From Myxococcus guangdongensis (GTDB lineage Bacteria > Myxococcota > Myxococcia > Myxococcales > Myxococcaceae), in NCBI RefSeq assembly GCF_024198255.1, contig NZ_JAJVKW010000007.1:248001-312000 (forward strand): a stretch of 64,000 nt of DNA, written 5' to 3'. The position numbers and the translations under genes were made by a program. Below are positions 34,608 through 42,922 of this stretch, one piece after another. The notes beneath the pieces are model-generated. The model saw only the letters and a program-made list of their open reading frames with translations, was not told the origin of the DNA and made no database searches. The number at the start of each line of letters is the position of its first letter. The first letter of the stretch is position 1.

Positions 34608-35741
34608 TCAATCCAGGCGCCGCTGGAAGCGGCGGGTCGCCAGCACCAGCATGAAGAGCGCGAACAGGGCCAGGGCCACCAGCTGGGGCCACAGCACATT
34701 CATTCCATTGCCGCGCAGGAGCACCCCGCGCAGCGTCGCCACGAAGTACCGCGCCGGAATCAACGTGCTGATGAGCTTCAGCGGCGTCGGCAGGTTCTCG
34801 ATGGGGAAGATGAACCCCGACAGCAGCATCGACGGCAGCACCGACGTCATCGTCGCCACCTGCGTCGCCACCACCTGGTTGCGCGTCACCACGGAGATGA
34901 GCAGCCCCTGGCCCAGCATCCCCACCAGGAACAGGACCGAGCCCAACCCCAGGACCACGAGGCTCCCGCGCACCGGCACGTCGAACACCCAGGCCCCCAC
35001 CGTCAGCACCAGCAACACCTGGAGCAGGCCGATGCCCAGGTAGGGCAACAGCTTGCCGACGATGATCTCCAGCCGTCCCACCGGCGTGGCGAAGAGCTGC
35101 TCCATGGAGCCTCGCTCCCACTCGCGAGCCACCGTCAGCGCGGTGATGAGCACCGCGACGATGGCCAGCAGGTACGCGGCAAGCCCCGGCACCAGGAACA
35201 TCGCCGAGCGCGCATCCGGGTTGAACAGCGTCCGCACCCGCGCCTCCAGCGGCGGCGCCGTGAGCAGCACCGTGCCCCCCATCGATTGTCCCGCCATCTG
35301 CACCAGCGCCTGCGCCTTCGCGAGCGCCTGGGTCGCCGTGTTGCCGTCCGAGCCATCCATCAACCACTGCACCTGCGCGCCGCCGCGCTTCACGTCCTCC
35401 GCGAACCCCTTGTTCAAGAGGAGCACGCCTGTCACGGCGCCACGGCGCAGCTCGCTCAGGGCCTCCTCGGGGGAGGTGCCTTCATGCGAGACGACGAACT
35501 CGTTCGAGGCGGTGACGTGGCGCACCAGCTCGCGCGACAGGTCCGTGCGGTCCTGGTCCACCACCGCCAGCTCCAGGTGGTCCACGTCGAAGCTGATGCC
35601 GAAGCCGAACAGCACCAACATCAGCACCGGCATCGCCAGGGCCAGGTACAGGGTGCGGAGGTCCCTCCGGATGTGCAGCACCTCCTTCTCCGCCATCGCG
35701 AGGATGCGTCCCACCCGATGATTCGCGCGTGTCGAGGCCAT
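34608..35741 (-). CDS. ABC-2 type permease of multidrug exporter (YbhS-like)
   Basis: 377 residues, same architecture as its neighbour: one N-terminal helix (LYLALAMPVLMLVLFGFG), a large periplasmic domain with VVDQDRTDLSRELVRHV, then five helices with the coupling region EWERGSMEQLFATPVGRLE. The two permeases are paralogues and probably pair as a heterodimer. It starts 5 bp after the stop of the second ATPase gene, so they are tightly coupled. Confidence 0.9.
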   Translation of the reverse strand: MASTRANHRVGRILAMAEKEVLHIRRDLRTLYLALAMPVLMLVLFGFGISFDVDHLELAVVDQDRTDLSRELVRHVTASNEFVVSHEGTSPEEALSELRRGAVTGVLLLNKGFAEDVKRGGAQVQWLMDGSDGNTATQALAKAQALVQMAGQSMGGTVLLTAPPLEARVRTLFNPDARSAMFLVPGLAAYLLAIVAVLITALTVAREWERGSMEQLFATPVGRLEIIVGKLLPYLGIGLLQVLLVLTVGAWVFDVPVRGSLVVLGLGSVLFLVGMLGQGLLISVVTRNQVVATQVATMTSVLPSMLLSGFIFPIENLPTPLKLISTLIPARYFVATLRGVLLRGNGMNVLWPQLVALALFALFMLVLATRRFQRRLD

Positions 35742-35746
35742 GGCGT

Positions 35747-36685
35747 TCAGTCATCCCCTCGCTGCGCGCGGGCCGTGAGCGCCAGGAACACGTCATCCAG
35801 CGTCGGCGCCGAGTCCTCGAGCTCCAACGGGTCCACGCCCCGCGCCCGCAGCCACCCGGCCAGCGTCTCCGGCGGAAGCCGCGCCGGGTCCACCCGCACC
35901 GTGGCCCCCGAGCCGAAGCGGCTCACATCCAGCACCCCGTCCATGCCGCGCAGCGAATCGAGCGCCGAGGACAGGTTCGGACCGCGCACCTCCAGCACCC
36001 GCCCCGGCGCGTGCGTCGCCTTCAACCCAGAAGGCGTGTCGAGCGCCACCAGCTTCCCGTCCACCATGATGCCGATGCGGGCGCAGTTCTCCGCCTCGTC
36101 CATGTAGTGCGTGGTGACGAAGACGGTGGTGCCTCGGGACGCGAGGTCGCGAATCAGCTCCCAGAAGGAGCGGCGCTGCACCGGGTCCACGCCCGCGGTG
36201 GGCTCGTCGAGGAAGACGATGCGCGGCTTGTGCAACACCGCGCTCGCCAGCGCCACGCGCTGCTGCATGCCGCCGGGCAGGGCGCCCGTCACCTCGTCCT
36301 GGACGGCGTCCAACTGCATCCGCTCCACCATCTCCCCGATGCGCGCGCGCAGCTGCTTCCCATGCGCGCCATACGCGGACGCGAAGAACTCCAGGTTCGC
36401 GCGCACGCTCAGGTCCAGGTAGAGGGAGAACCTCTGGGACATGTAGCCGATGCCGGCCTTCACGCGCTCGGGCTCGCGCTCCACGTCGAAGCCCGCGACC
36501 CGCGCGTCTCCCGCCGTGGGCTTCAGCAGTCCACACAGCATGCGGATGGTGGTGGACTTGCCCGCGCCGTTCGCGCCCAGGTAGCCGAAGATCTCGCCGG
36601 TCCCCACGTCGAAGCTCACGTCATCCACGGCGGTGAAGGCACCGAACCTGCGCGTCAGGTGACGCACCTCGATGGCCGGAGTCAT
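35747..36685 (-). CDS. ABC exporter ATPase subunit 2
   Basis: 312 residues. Walker A GANGAGKSTTIRML, signature LPGGMQQRVALASA, Walker B IVFLDEPTAGVDP, switch His THYMDEAE. The ~90 residues after the ABC core are the C-terminal domain seen in DrrA-type exporters. It overlaps the ATPase 1 gene by 4 bp (ATGA). In E. coli the equivalent YbhF carries two ATPase domains in one chain; here they are two genes. Confidence 0.93.
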   Translation of the reverse strand: MTPAIEVRHLTRRFGAFTAVDDVSFDVGTGEIFGYLGANGAGKSTTIRMLCGLLKPTAGDARVAGFDVEREPERVKAGIGYMSQRFSLYLDLSVRANLEFFASAYGAHGKQLRARIGEMVERMQLDAVQDEVTGALPGGMQQRVALASAVLHKPRIVFLDEPTAGVDPVQRRSFWELIRDLASRGTTVFVTTHYMDEAENCARIGIMVDGKLVALDTPSGLKATHAPGRVLEVRGPNLSSALDSLRGMDGVLDVSRFGSGATVRVDPARLPPETLAGWLRARGVDPLELEDSAPTLDDVFLALTARAQRGDD

Positions 36686-37443
36686 GCGGCCCTCCCGCCC
36701 GGGTGCTTCTCGACCAGGGCCAGGAACACGGCCTCGAAGTTGGACGCCGCGGCGCCATGCTCACGCGCCAGCGCCCGGGGATCTCCCTCGGCGATGAGCG
36801 TGCCCGAATAGAGCAGCCCCACCCGATGGCAGCGGGCCGCCTCGTCCATGTACGGCGTGGACACCAGCAGCGTCATGCCCTCATGGACCAGCGAGTAGAG
36901 CAACTCCCACAGCTCGCGGCGGCTCACCGGGTCCACGCCATTGGTGGGCTCGTCCAGCAGCAGCACGCGGGGGCGGTGGAGCAGGGCGCACGCCAGCGCC
37001 AGCTTCTTGTACATGCCTCCGGACAGCGCATCCGCGCGCCGCTCCGTGAACCGGCGCAGGCGGGTGATGTCCAGCAGTCGCTCGCGCCGCTCGGCGAAGT
37101 CCTCGCGCGACAGACCGAACAGCCGCGCGAAGAAGCGCAGGTTCTCGTCGACGCTCAGGTCGCCGTAAAGGGTGTTGCGCTGGGGCACCAGGCCCAGGGA
37201 CTCGCGCACCGACGAGCGGGTGTTCGCCGGGTCCTCGCCGAGCATCCTCACGCGCCCCGCGTCCGGCAGCAGCAGCCCCGCCATCAATCGGATGGCCGTC
37301 GTCTTCCCCGCGCCATCCGGGCCCACCAGTCCGTAGACCTCGCCGGGATGCACGGCCAGCGACACGCCCCGCAACGCGGGGGTCTTCCCGAAGCTCCGGC
37401 GGACCTCCTCCAGGGACACGTCGACGTCGGGGCACGTGCTCAT
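36682..37443 (-). CDS. ABC exporter ATPase subunit 1
   Basis: 253 residues. Walker A GPDGAGKTTAIRLM, signature LSGGMYKKLALACA, Walker B VLLLDEPTNGVDP, and STPYMDEAAR, in which the usual switch His is replaced by Pro-Tyr (S-T-P-Y). This suggests one of the two ATP sites of the ATPase 1/ATPase 2 pair is weak or dead, a common asymmetry in heterodimeric exporters. It overlaps both neighbours by 4 bp. Confidence 0.92.
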   Translation of the reverse strand: MSTCPDVDVSLEEVRRSFGKTPALRGVSLAVHPGEVYGLVGPDGAGKTTAIRLMAGLLLPDAGRVRMLGEDPANTRSSVRESLGLVPQRNTLYGDLSVDENLRFFARLFGLSREDFAERRERLLDITRLRRFTERRADALSGGMYKKLALACALLHRPRVLLLDEPTNGVDPVSRRELWELLYSLVHEGMTLLVSTPYMDEAARCHRVGLLYSGTLIAEGDPRALAREHGAAASNFEAVFLALVEKHPGGRAA

Positions 37444-38504
37444 GGCCGCTGCTCCGCCACCGCCGCGTCGTTCACCGGCCCCAGGGTGATCTCCACCGGC
37501 ATGCCCGGCAGCAGCACGTCCGCGGGCGCCTCGATGTGCACCTCGATGGGATAGACCAGCCGGTCCCTGTCGCCGCGCGTCTGCACGTTGCGGGGCGTGA
37601 AGGCGGCCTCGCGCGCCACCGTCACCACGCGGGCGTTGAAGGTGCGGTCCGGATACGCGTCCGCGCGCACCGTCGCGGACTGGCCCGGACGCGCCGCCGC
37701 GAGCTCCGCGTTCGGCAGATAGAAGGTCGCCTTGGGACGGTGCGTGTCGACCAGCCGCGCGACCACCGCGCCGGGCAGGGCGAGCTCACCCACCTCCAGC
37801 GCCAGCGTCTCCACCGTCCCGCTCAACGGCGCGCGCAGCTCGCACTCCGACACGGAGACCTGGGCCCGTCGCACCGTGGCCTCCGCGGCCTGGATGGCGC
37901 GCAGCGCGGACTCCGCCTGCTGCACGCTCGCGCGCTCCTGCTCGGTGGCCGCGCGCGCCTGACGGGACGCGGCCGTGCTCGCGTGGCGCGCCGCCGCGAG
38001 CTGCTGCTCCAACGACTGCGCCTGCGCGCGGGCCTGGTCCAGCGCGGCCTCCGTGGTCGCGTCGCCCATCTTCTGGAGCCGCTCCGCCTGACGCTGGGCC
38101 AGCCCCTGCTGGTCCGCCAGCGAGGCGATCTGCGCCTGGCTCCCCTCGGCCTGCGCCGCCACCGCCTCGCTGCTGCGACCCGCGGCCACCGCCGCCGCTC
38201 GCGCCCCGTCCGCCTGCGCCTGGGCCATGGACAACCTCGCGCGGGCCTCCTCCAGTCCGGCCTCGGGCTCGGTGCAGTCGAGCGTGACGAGCACCGCGCC
38301 TTTCTCCACGCGGGCGCCTTCCTCCACCTGCCGCGACAACACGCGGGCATTGATGCGGGCGCGGATGTCCACCGCGGTGCCCTCCACCACGCCCGAGCCT
38401 CCCGCGGGTCCCTCCGCCGCCCGTCGGTCCTTCAGGATGCGCACGCCCAGGAGCGTGGCGAGCGCCACCACCAGGACCACGAACAACACGACGGCACGTC
38501 GCAT
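37440..38504 (-). CDS. HlyD-family periplasmic adaptor of the ABC exporter (YbhG-like)
   Basis: 354 residues from ATG 38504. One N-terminal membrane anchor (VVLFVVLVVALATLLGV), a lipoyl-like half (NARVLSRQVEEGARVEKGAVLVTLD), a long coiled-coil hairpin rich in Ala/Gln/Glu (about 90-215), the returning lipoyl half (LRAPLSGTVETLALEVGE) and a beta-barrel domain (ATVRADAYPDRTFNARVV). It links the inner-membrane transporter to an outer-membrane channel encoded elsewhere. It is the first gene of the five-gene operon, downstream of a sigma-54-like promoter. Confidence 0.93.
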   Translation of the reverse strand: MRRAVVLFVVLVVALATLLGVRILKDRRAAEGPAGGSGVVEGTAVDIRARINARVLSRQVEEGARVEKGAVLVTLDCTEPEAGLEEARARLSMAQAQADGARAAAVAAGRSSEAVAAQAEGSQAQIASLADQQGLAQRQAERLQKMGDATTEAALDQARAQAQSLEQQLAAARHASTAASRQARAATEQERASVQQAESALRAIQAAEATVRRAQVSVSECELRAPLSGTVETLALEVGELALPGAVVARLVDTHRPKATFYLPNAELAAARPGQSATVRADAYPDRTFNARVVTVAREAAFTPRNVQTRGDRDRLVYPIEVHIEAPADVLLPGMPVEITLGPVNDAAVAEQRP

Positions 38505-38556
38505 GGAGTCTCCCCTCGATGCCGCGGCCTCTCGCCGCGTGACGACCGCCCTCGAT

Positions 38557-38573
38557 GGCAAACCGCATGCCAG
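38557..38573 (-). promoter_or_regulatory. Candidate sigma-54 (-24/-12) promoter of the ABC exporter operon
   Basis: On the minus strand the sequence is CTGGCATGCGGTTTGCC. It matches YTGGCACGrNNNTTGCW at all nine key bases (TGGCA and TTGC) with exact GG-to-GC spacing; deviations are T for C after TGGCA, C at r and C at the last W. Transcription would start near 38545, about 40 nt before the HlyD start codon. A dyad lies ~90 bp upstream. Seen by eye only. Confidence 0.5.
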
Positions 38574-38599
38574 GGTTTCCGTCCCACGGCCGCCCGCCA

Positions 38600-38663
38600 G
38601 GTGTCGGAAGCCCGCGCGGCCACCCCGCCGGATATCCGGCACCCCCGCCGGAAGCCCGACACC
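38600..38663. promoter_or_regulatory. Nested dyad upstream of the sigma-54-like promoter (possible enhancer site)
   Basis: A perfect 14-bp palindrome GCCGGATATCCGGC (38627-38640) sits nearly at the centre of a wider inverted repeat GGTGTCGG (38600-38607) / CCGACACC (38656-38663). CGGAAGCCCG occurs directly repeated at 38605-38614 and 38649-38658. The centre is ~88 bp upstream of the predicted start site, the usual distance for an activator of sigma-54 polymerase. Confidence 0.45.
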
Positions 38664-38807
38664 CCATGACAGTCCCACATGCCTTCTTCATGCTTCTTCA
38701 CGTCCGTGGACGCACCGGCGTGGCACCTTGCGCTCGCCGTGGCACCGCCATTGCTCTACGGCCGCGCGCCACGCTCCACGCGCAAGTCCCGAAGGCGAAG
38801 AGGCCCC

Positions 38808-38996
38808 ATGCTGCTCGACATGTACCTGTTCTTCAGCCTGCCGCTCCCGCATCCACGCAAGCGCCCGCCGGCCCAGCAACCCAAGGCCCCCGCGCCCTCC
38901 AGGAAGAAGGCGGCCAGCAAGCCCAAGGCCTCGGCCCGTCGCCCCTCCAAGGCCGCGCTGCGCGTCATCGACGGTGGCCGCCCCAGCGTCCGCTGA
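38808..38996 (+). CDS. Possible small basic Pro/Lys/Ala-rich protein
   Basis: 62 residues starting MLLDMYLFFSLPLPHPRKRP, followed by a Lys/Ala/Pro-rich stretch (PSRKKAASKPKASARRPS) and a tail LRVIDGGRPS. GAAGAGG lies 5 bp upstream of the ATG. It lies in the 555-bp region between the exporter operon and tetR, on the tetR strand, ending 64 bp before tetR. No family recognised; it may be a real small gene or chance. Confidence 0.4.
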   Translation: MLLDMYLFFSLPLPHPRKRPPAQQPKAPAPSRKKAASKPKASARRPSKAALRVIDGGRPSVR

Positions 38997-39022
38997 GCAC
39001 CCCACGGGCCCGGTGGGTTGAG

Positions 39023-39058
39023 TTGACAATCTGGGTCCATCTTGTCAATTCTGACAAG
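39023..39058 (+). promoter_or_regulatory. tetR promoter region with TetR-type operator
   Basis: A consensus -35 TTGACA (39023-39028) is followed 16 bp later by a weak -10 (TCAATT, 39045-39050). An 18-bp palindrome CTTGTCAATTCTGACAAG (39041-39058; arms CTTGTCA/TGACAAG) covers the -10 and start site and touches the ATG at 39060. TTGACAA at 39023-39029 is a third half-site, in inverted orientation to TTGTCAA at 39042-39048. The layout suggests autorepression and a leaderless transcript. Confidence 0.6.
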
Positions 39059-39059
39059 A

Positions 39060-39671
39060 ATGGGCACGGACACGAAGACTCCCGCCAGGCCCCCGGCGGA
39101 GGACGCACGGAGGCACCGCTTGCTGGACGCGGCGCTCGGCGTCTTCCTGCGCTACGGCTTTCGCAAGACGTCCATGGACGAGGTGGCCCGGGCCGCCGAC
39201 ATCTCGCGCCAGGGGCTGTACCTCCACTTCGCGACGAAGGAGGAGCTGTTCCAGGCCACCTTGTGGCACGCGATGGAGAGTTCACTCCAGCGGGCCCGGG
39301 AGGGCCTCACGGATGAGTCCCTCTCGTTCGAGGCCCGCCTGGTGCGCGGGTTCGACGCCTGGATGGGACACTTCGTGGGCAGCGTGGGCGCGGGGGCGTC
39401 GGACCTGAGCGAGGTGGTGAACGGCACCGCCGCGAAGGAGGTCATCGTCCAGCACGAGGCCCTGTTCGTGGAGGCGGTGACGAAGGCGGTGCGGGCCTCG
39501 GGGCTCGTGGCCGCCTACAAGCCGGCGGGACTGTCCGCCCGGCAGCTCGTGGACACGCTGAACGCCACGGCACGAGGACTCAAACACAGCGGCGACACAC
39601 GCGAGGCCTTCGTCGATGGGTTGACCATCGCGGTGCGCGCGCTGTGCATGCCCTTGGGAGCAGCGCGATGA
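39060..39671 (+). CDS. TetR-family transcriptional regulator
   Basis: 203 residues from ATG 39060; a TTG at 39042 inside the palindrome is a less likely start. The N-terminal HTH is clear: RHRLLDAALGVFLRYGFRKTSMDEVARAADISRQGLYLHFATKEELF. The C-terminal ligand domain is of generic type. It diverges from the YbhGFSR-like exporter operon; in E. coli the ybh operon is likewise controlled by a TetR protein (CecR). It overlaps the hydrolase gene by 4 bp (ATGA). Confidence 0.92.
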   Translation: MGTDTKTPARPPAEDARRHRLLDAALGVFLRYGFRKTSMDEVARAADISRQGLYLHFATKEELFQATLWHAMESSLQRAREGLTDESLSFEARLVRGFDAWMGHFVGSVGAGASDLSEVVNGTAAKEVIVQHEALFVEAVTKAVRASGLVAAYKPAGLSARQLVDTLNATARGLKHSGDTREAFVDGLTIAVRALCMPLGAAR

Positions 39672-40876
39672 AGACACGAGGAACGGCTCGACGCGTGCTG
39701 CGTCGAGGGGCGATGGGACTGGGCGCGGCGCTGGTGCTGGGCACGCTCTTCCTGGTCGTGGATGGCTACACGGCCTTCGGCAAGCGGGCGACGGGGGAGC
39801 GCAGGGCGCGCATGGAGCGCTCGCCCCAGTGGAAGGACGGGCGCTTCGTGAACCCACAGCCCCTGGTGAACCACTATGGGGAGATGTTCGGAGGGCTGCT
39901 CGACGCCAGCCCCCACACGAACCCCGAGGGCCCGCTCGCCGTGGAGCCCATCGACCCGAAGCGCTTCCAGACGCCGCCCGCGTCGGGGCTGCGGGTGACG
40001 TGGATGGGGCACTCGTCGCAGCTGGTGGAGCTCGACGGCCTGCGCATCCTGACGGACCCGGTGTGGAGCGAGCGCGTGTCGCCCTTCACCTGGGCGGGTC
40101 CGAAGCGCTGGTTCCAGCCGCCCATCGCGATGAAGGACCTGCCGCCCATCGACGCCATCGTCGTCTCCCACGACCACTATGACCACCTGGACCAGCCGAC
40201 GATGGTGGCGCTGAAGGAGCAGACGAAGGCGGTCTTCATCGTCCCGCTCGGCGTGGGTGCGCACCTGGAGTACTGGGGCGTGCCGGTGGACCGCATCGTG
40301 GAGCTCGACTGGTGGGAGCGCACGAAGGTGGGGGAGGTGGAGATCGTCGCCACGCCCGCGCGGCATGCGTCCGGCCGGTACCTGTTCGACAACGACGCCA
40401 AGCTCTGGGCCAGCTACGCCTTCCTGGGGCCCACGCGCCGCGCCTGGTTCTCCGGCGACACGGGCCTGTTCCCGGCGATGAAGGACATCGGCGAGAAGCT
40501 GGGGCCCTTCGACGTGACGATGATTGAGACGGGGCAGTACCACCGGGCGTGGCCGGACTGGCACATCGGTCCGGAGCAGGCGGTGCTGGCACACCAGATG
40601 CTACGGGGGCAGGTGATGCTGCCCATCCACTGGGCCCTCTTCGGGCTCGCCTACCACGGTTGGACGGAGCCCGCCGAGCGGGTGCGCGCGGCGGCCACCA
40701 GCGCCTCCGTGACGTTGCTGCTGCCCAAGCCCGGGCAGAGCGTGGAGCCGAGCGCGGAGCCCGTCCGCGAGCAGTGGTGGCCCACGCTGACGTGGGAGAC
40801 GGCGGCGCAGCACCCCGTGCTGTCGACGGGCATGGACGGGCCCGTCACCGTGTCGTCGCCGGGAGGCAAGCCGTGA
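39668..40876 (+). CDS. Membrane-anchored metallo-beta-lactamase-fold hydrolase (UlaG/NAPE-PLD-like)
   Basis: 402 residues. An N-terminal hydrophobic segment (GLGAALVLGTLFLVVDGY) anchors it to the membrane. The MBL core shows VTWMGHSSQLVELDG, the zinc motif VSHDHYDHLD (HxHxDH), a later ligand His in TPARHASGRYLF and WFSGDTGLFPAM (Asp). The layout matches the NAPE-PLD/RomA-like branch of phosphodiesterase/lactonase enzymes. The substrate is unknown. Start and stop overlap both neighbours by 4 bp. Confidence 0.88.
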   Translation: MKTRGTARRVLRRGAMGLGAALVLGTLFLVVDGYTAFGKRATGERRARMERSPQWKDGRFVNPQPLVNHYGEMFGGLLDASPHTNPEGPLAVEPIDPKRFQTPPASGLRVTWMGHSSQLVELDGLRILTDPVWSERVSPFTWAGPKRWFQPPIAMKDLPPIDAIVVSHDHYDHLDQPTMVALKEQTKAVFIVPLGVGAHLEYWGVPVDRIVELDWWERTKVGEVEIVATPARHASGRYLFDNDAKLWASYAFLGPTRRAWFSGDTGLFPAMKDIGEKLGPFDVTMIETGQYHRAWPDWHIGPEQAVLAHQMLRGQVMLPIHWALFGLAYHGWTEPAERVRAAATSASVTLLLPKPGQSVEPSAEPVREQWWPTLTWETAAQHPVLSTGMDGPVTVSSPGGKP

Positions 40877-41550
40877 AGGTGGTGCTCTTCGGCGCGACGG
40901 GCATGGTGGGGCAGGGCATCCTGCGGGAGTGCCTGCTCGCGCCGGACGTGGAGCAGGTGCTCGCCGTGGTGCGCTCCCCGACGGGCCAGCGACACGAGAA
41001 GCTCCGCGAGGTCCTCCACCAGGACTTCTTGGACTACGGCGCCATCGAGGCCTCGCTCCAGGGCTACGACACCTGCTTCTTCTGTCTGGGGGTGTCCTCC
41101 GCGGGGATGGATGAGCAGGCCTATTCGAAGGTGACCTATGACGTGACGCTGGCGGCGGCGGGCGTGCTCTTGCGCCTGAACCCGACGATGACGTTCATCT
41201 TCGTCTCCGGAGCGGGCACGGACGGTACGGAGAAGGGCCGCGTCATGTGGGCCCGCGTGAAGGGCCGCGCCGAGAACGCCCTCCTGCGCATGCCGTTCCG
41301 CGCGGCCTACATGTTCCGCCCCGCCTTCATCCAGCCCCTGCACGGCATCGTGTCGAGGACGCGGCTCTATCGCGCGCTCTACGCGGTGCTCGGCCCGCTC
41401 TATCCGGTGCTCAAGCGACTCGCGCCCCGGTTCGTGACGACCACCGAGGCGGTGGGACTCGCCATGCTGGAGGCGGCGCGGTCCGGCGCGCCCAAGCAGG
41501 TGTTGGAGAACGACGACATCAACGCGCTCGCGGCCCGCGTCGCGCGCTGA
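40873..41550 (+). CDS. NAD(P)-binding atypical short-chain dehydrogenase
   Basis: 225 residues from a GTG overlapping the upstream stop (GTGA). The Rossmann motif is VVLFGATGMVGQGILREC. CFFCLGVSSAGM and TFIFVSGAGTDG are typical of the NmrA/HTATIP2-like atypical SDR group, which lacks the full YxxxK. It may be an oxidoreductase or a redox sensor. It is co-transcribed with tetR and the MBL gene. Confidence 0.85.
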   Translation: MKVVLFGATGMVGQGILRECLLAPDVEQVLAVVRSPTGQRHEKLREVLHQDFLDYGAIEASLQGYDTCFFCLGVSSAGMDEQAYSKVTYDVTLAAAGVLLRLNPTMTFIFVSGAGTDGTEKGRVMWARVKGRAENALLRMPFRAAYMFRPAFIQPLHGIVSRTRLYRALYAVLGPLYPVLKRLAPRFVTTTEAVGLAMLEAARSGAPKQVLENDDINALAARVAR

Positions 41551-41572
41551 GGAGCCCGAGAGTCCGTCCGGG

Positions 41573-42922
41573 ATGAAGGCGAACATGGAACCGCGAAGTC
41601 GACGCAGCTTCCAGGCCATCCAGCTCAAGCACATCGCCCACATCTTCGGGCGCATGGTGCGCCTGAGGGCCTACGGCGGCGCGGTGCTGATGCTCGCCGT
41701 GTCCACCGCGGCGCTCGTGGATGGCGCGCCCTGGCGACGCTCCTGGTTGGTGGGGCAGGTGGTGGTGGCGCTGTCGTTCTTCTTCTACGAGCTGCGCCGC
41801 TACGAGCGCGAGGGGCTCACCACCCGGAGCATCTCCGGCAACCTCGCGGTGGGCATCTTCCTGGAGCAGAGCCTGACCTGGGGAACCGGAGGACTGGCCA
41901 GTCCGCTGTTGCCCCTGGTGCTGCCGCTCGCCTTCGTGGGCGCCGCCGTGCTGCCCCAGCGCCAGCGGTGGGCCTTGATGGCGGTGGAGCTGGTCCTGGT
42001 GTCGCTCTTGTCGGCGGCCCACCTGCTGGAGTGGACACCGCCGCTGCACCTGTCCTTCCTGGGCGAGCCTCCCAAGGCGATGTTGATCGCCATCTCCGGG
42101 GGGATGCTGTTCCTGGTCGTCGCGGCCAACATCGTGGGCGCCGCCATCCGTGGCACCTTCGAGGACATGCTCACCGAGTCCTTCCTCCAGCGCGATGAGC
42201 TCTTCACGACGCACCGCACCCACGCTCGGACGCTGGAGGCGCTGTCGGGAGAGATTGCCCACGAGCTGAAGAACCCCCTGGCCACGGTGAAGGGACTGAC
42301 GCAGCTCATGCTCCGCGAGGACGGACGCGCGCAGCCTCGCGAGCGACTGGAGGTGCTCGCGGGCGAGGTGACGCGGATGCAGGGCATCCTGGAGGAGTTC
42401 CTCAACTTCTCACGCCCGCTCGTCCCGCTCTCGGTCAACGAGGTGGACCTGGCGTCGCTGTGCGACGAGGCGCTCGTCCTCCACGAGGGGCTGGCCACCG
42501 AACATCAGGTTCGACTGTCGCGCGGTGGGGAGGGGCCGGTGCTCGCGGTGTGTGACGCGCGCAAGGTGAAGCAAGTGGTGATGAACCTGCTCCACAACGC
42601 CATCGAGGCCAGCCCTCCGGGAGGCCACGTGTCCATGGATGTCGAATCCGGGAGCGCGGGCGACGTGCGCGTCATCGTCCGCGACTCGGGGACGGGGCTG
42701 TCGCCCGAGATCATCGACCGCGTCTTCGATGCGGGTGTCACCACGAAGGCCAGGGGCTCGGGGCTGGGGTTGACGGTGGCGCGCGCGCTGGCGAGGCAAC
42801 ACGGGGGCGACGTGACCCTGCGCAACGAGGGGGGCTGCGTCGCGGAGCTTCTGTTGCCGCGCGAGCTGCCCGCGGGCACGCTCGACGGCGTGCGTGAGCG
42901 GGAGGTGGCCCGTGCGGGCTGA
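41573..42922 (+). CDS. Membrane sensor histidine kinase
   Basis: 449 residues. Five to six hydrophobic helices occupy residues ~30-190 with no large periplasmic loop, so it probably senses a signal in or near the membrane. The phosphoacceptor His is residue 230 in IAHELKNPLATVKG. The ATPase has the N-box MNLLHNAIEAS, G1 VRDSGTGLSPE, F-box/G2 TTKARGSGLGLTVARAL. This is the NtrB-like pattern (HELKNP) that pairs with NtrC-type regulators. The response regulator start overlaps its stop. Confidence 0.93.
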   Translation: MKANMEPRSRRSFQAIQLKHIAHIFGRMVRLRAYGGAVLMLAVSTAALVDGAPWRRSWLVGQVVVALSFFFYELRRYEREGLTTRSISGNLAVGIFLEQSLTWGTGGLASPLLPLVLPLAFVGAAVLPQRQRWALMAVELVLVSLLSAAHLLEWTPPLHLSFLGEPPKAMLIAISGGMLFLVVAANIVGAAIRGTFEDMLTESFLQRDELFTTHRTHARTLEALSGEIAHELKNPLATVKGLTQLMLREDGRAQPRERLEVLAGEVTRMQGILEEFLNFSRPLVPLSVNEVDLASLCDEALVLHEGLATEHQVRLSRGGEGPVLAVCDARKVKQVVMNLLHNAIEASPPGGHVSMDVESGSAGDVRVIVRDSGTGLSPEIIDRVFDAGVTTKARGSGLGLTVARALARQHGGDVTLRNEGGCVAELLLPRELPAGTLDGVREREVARAG

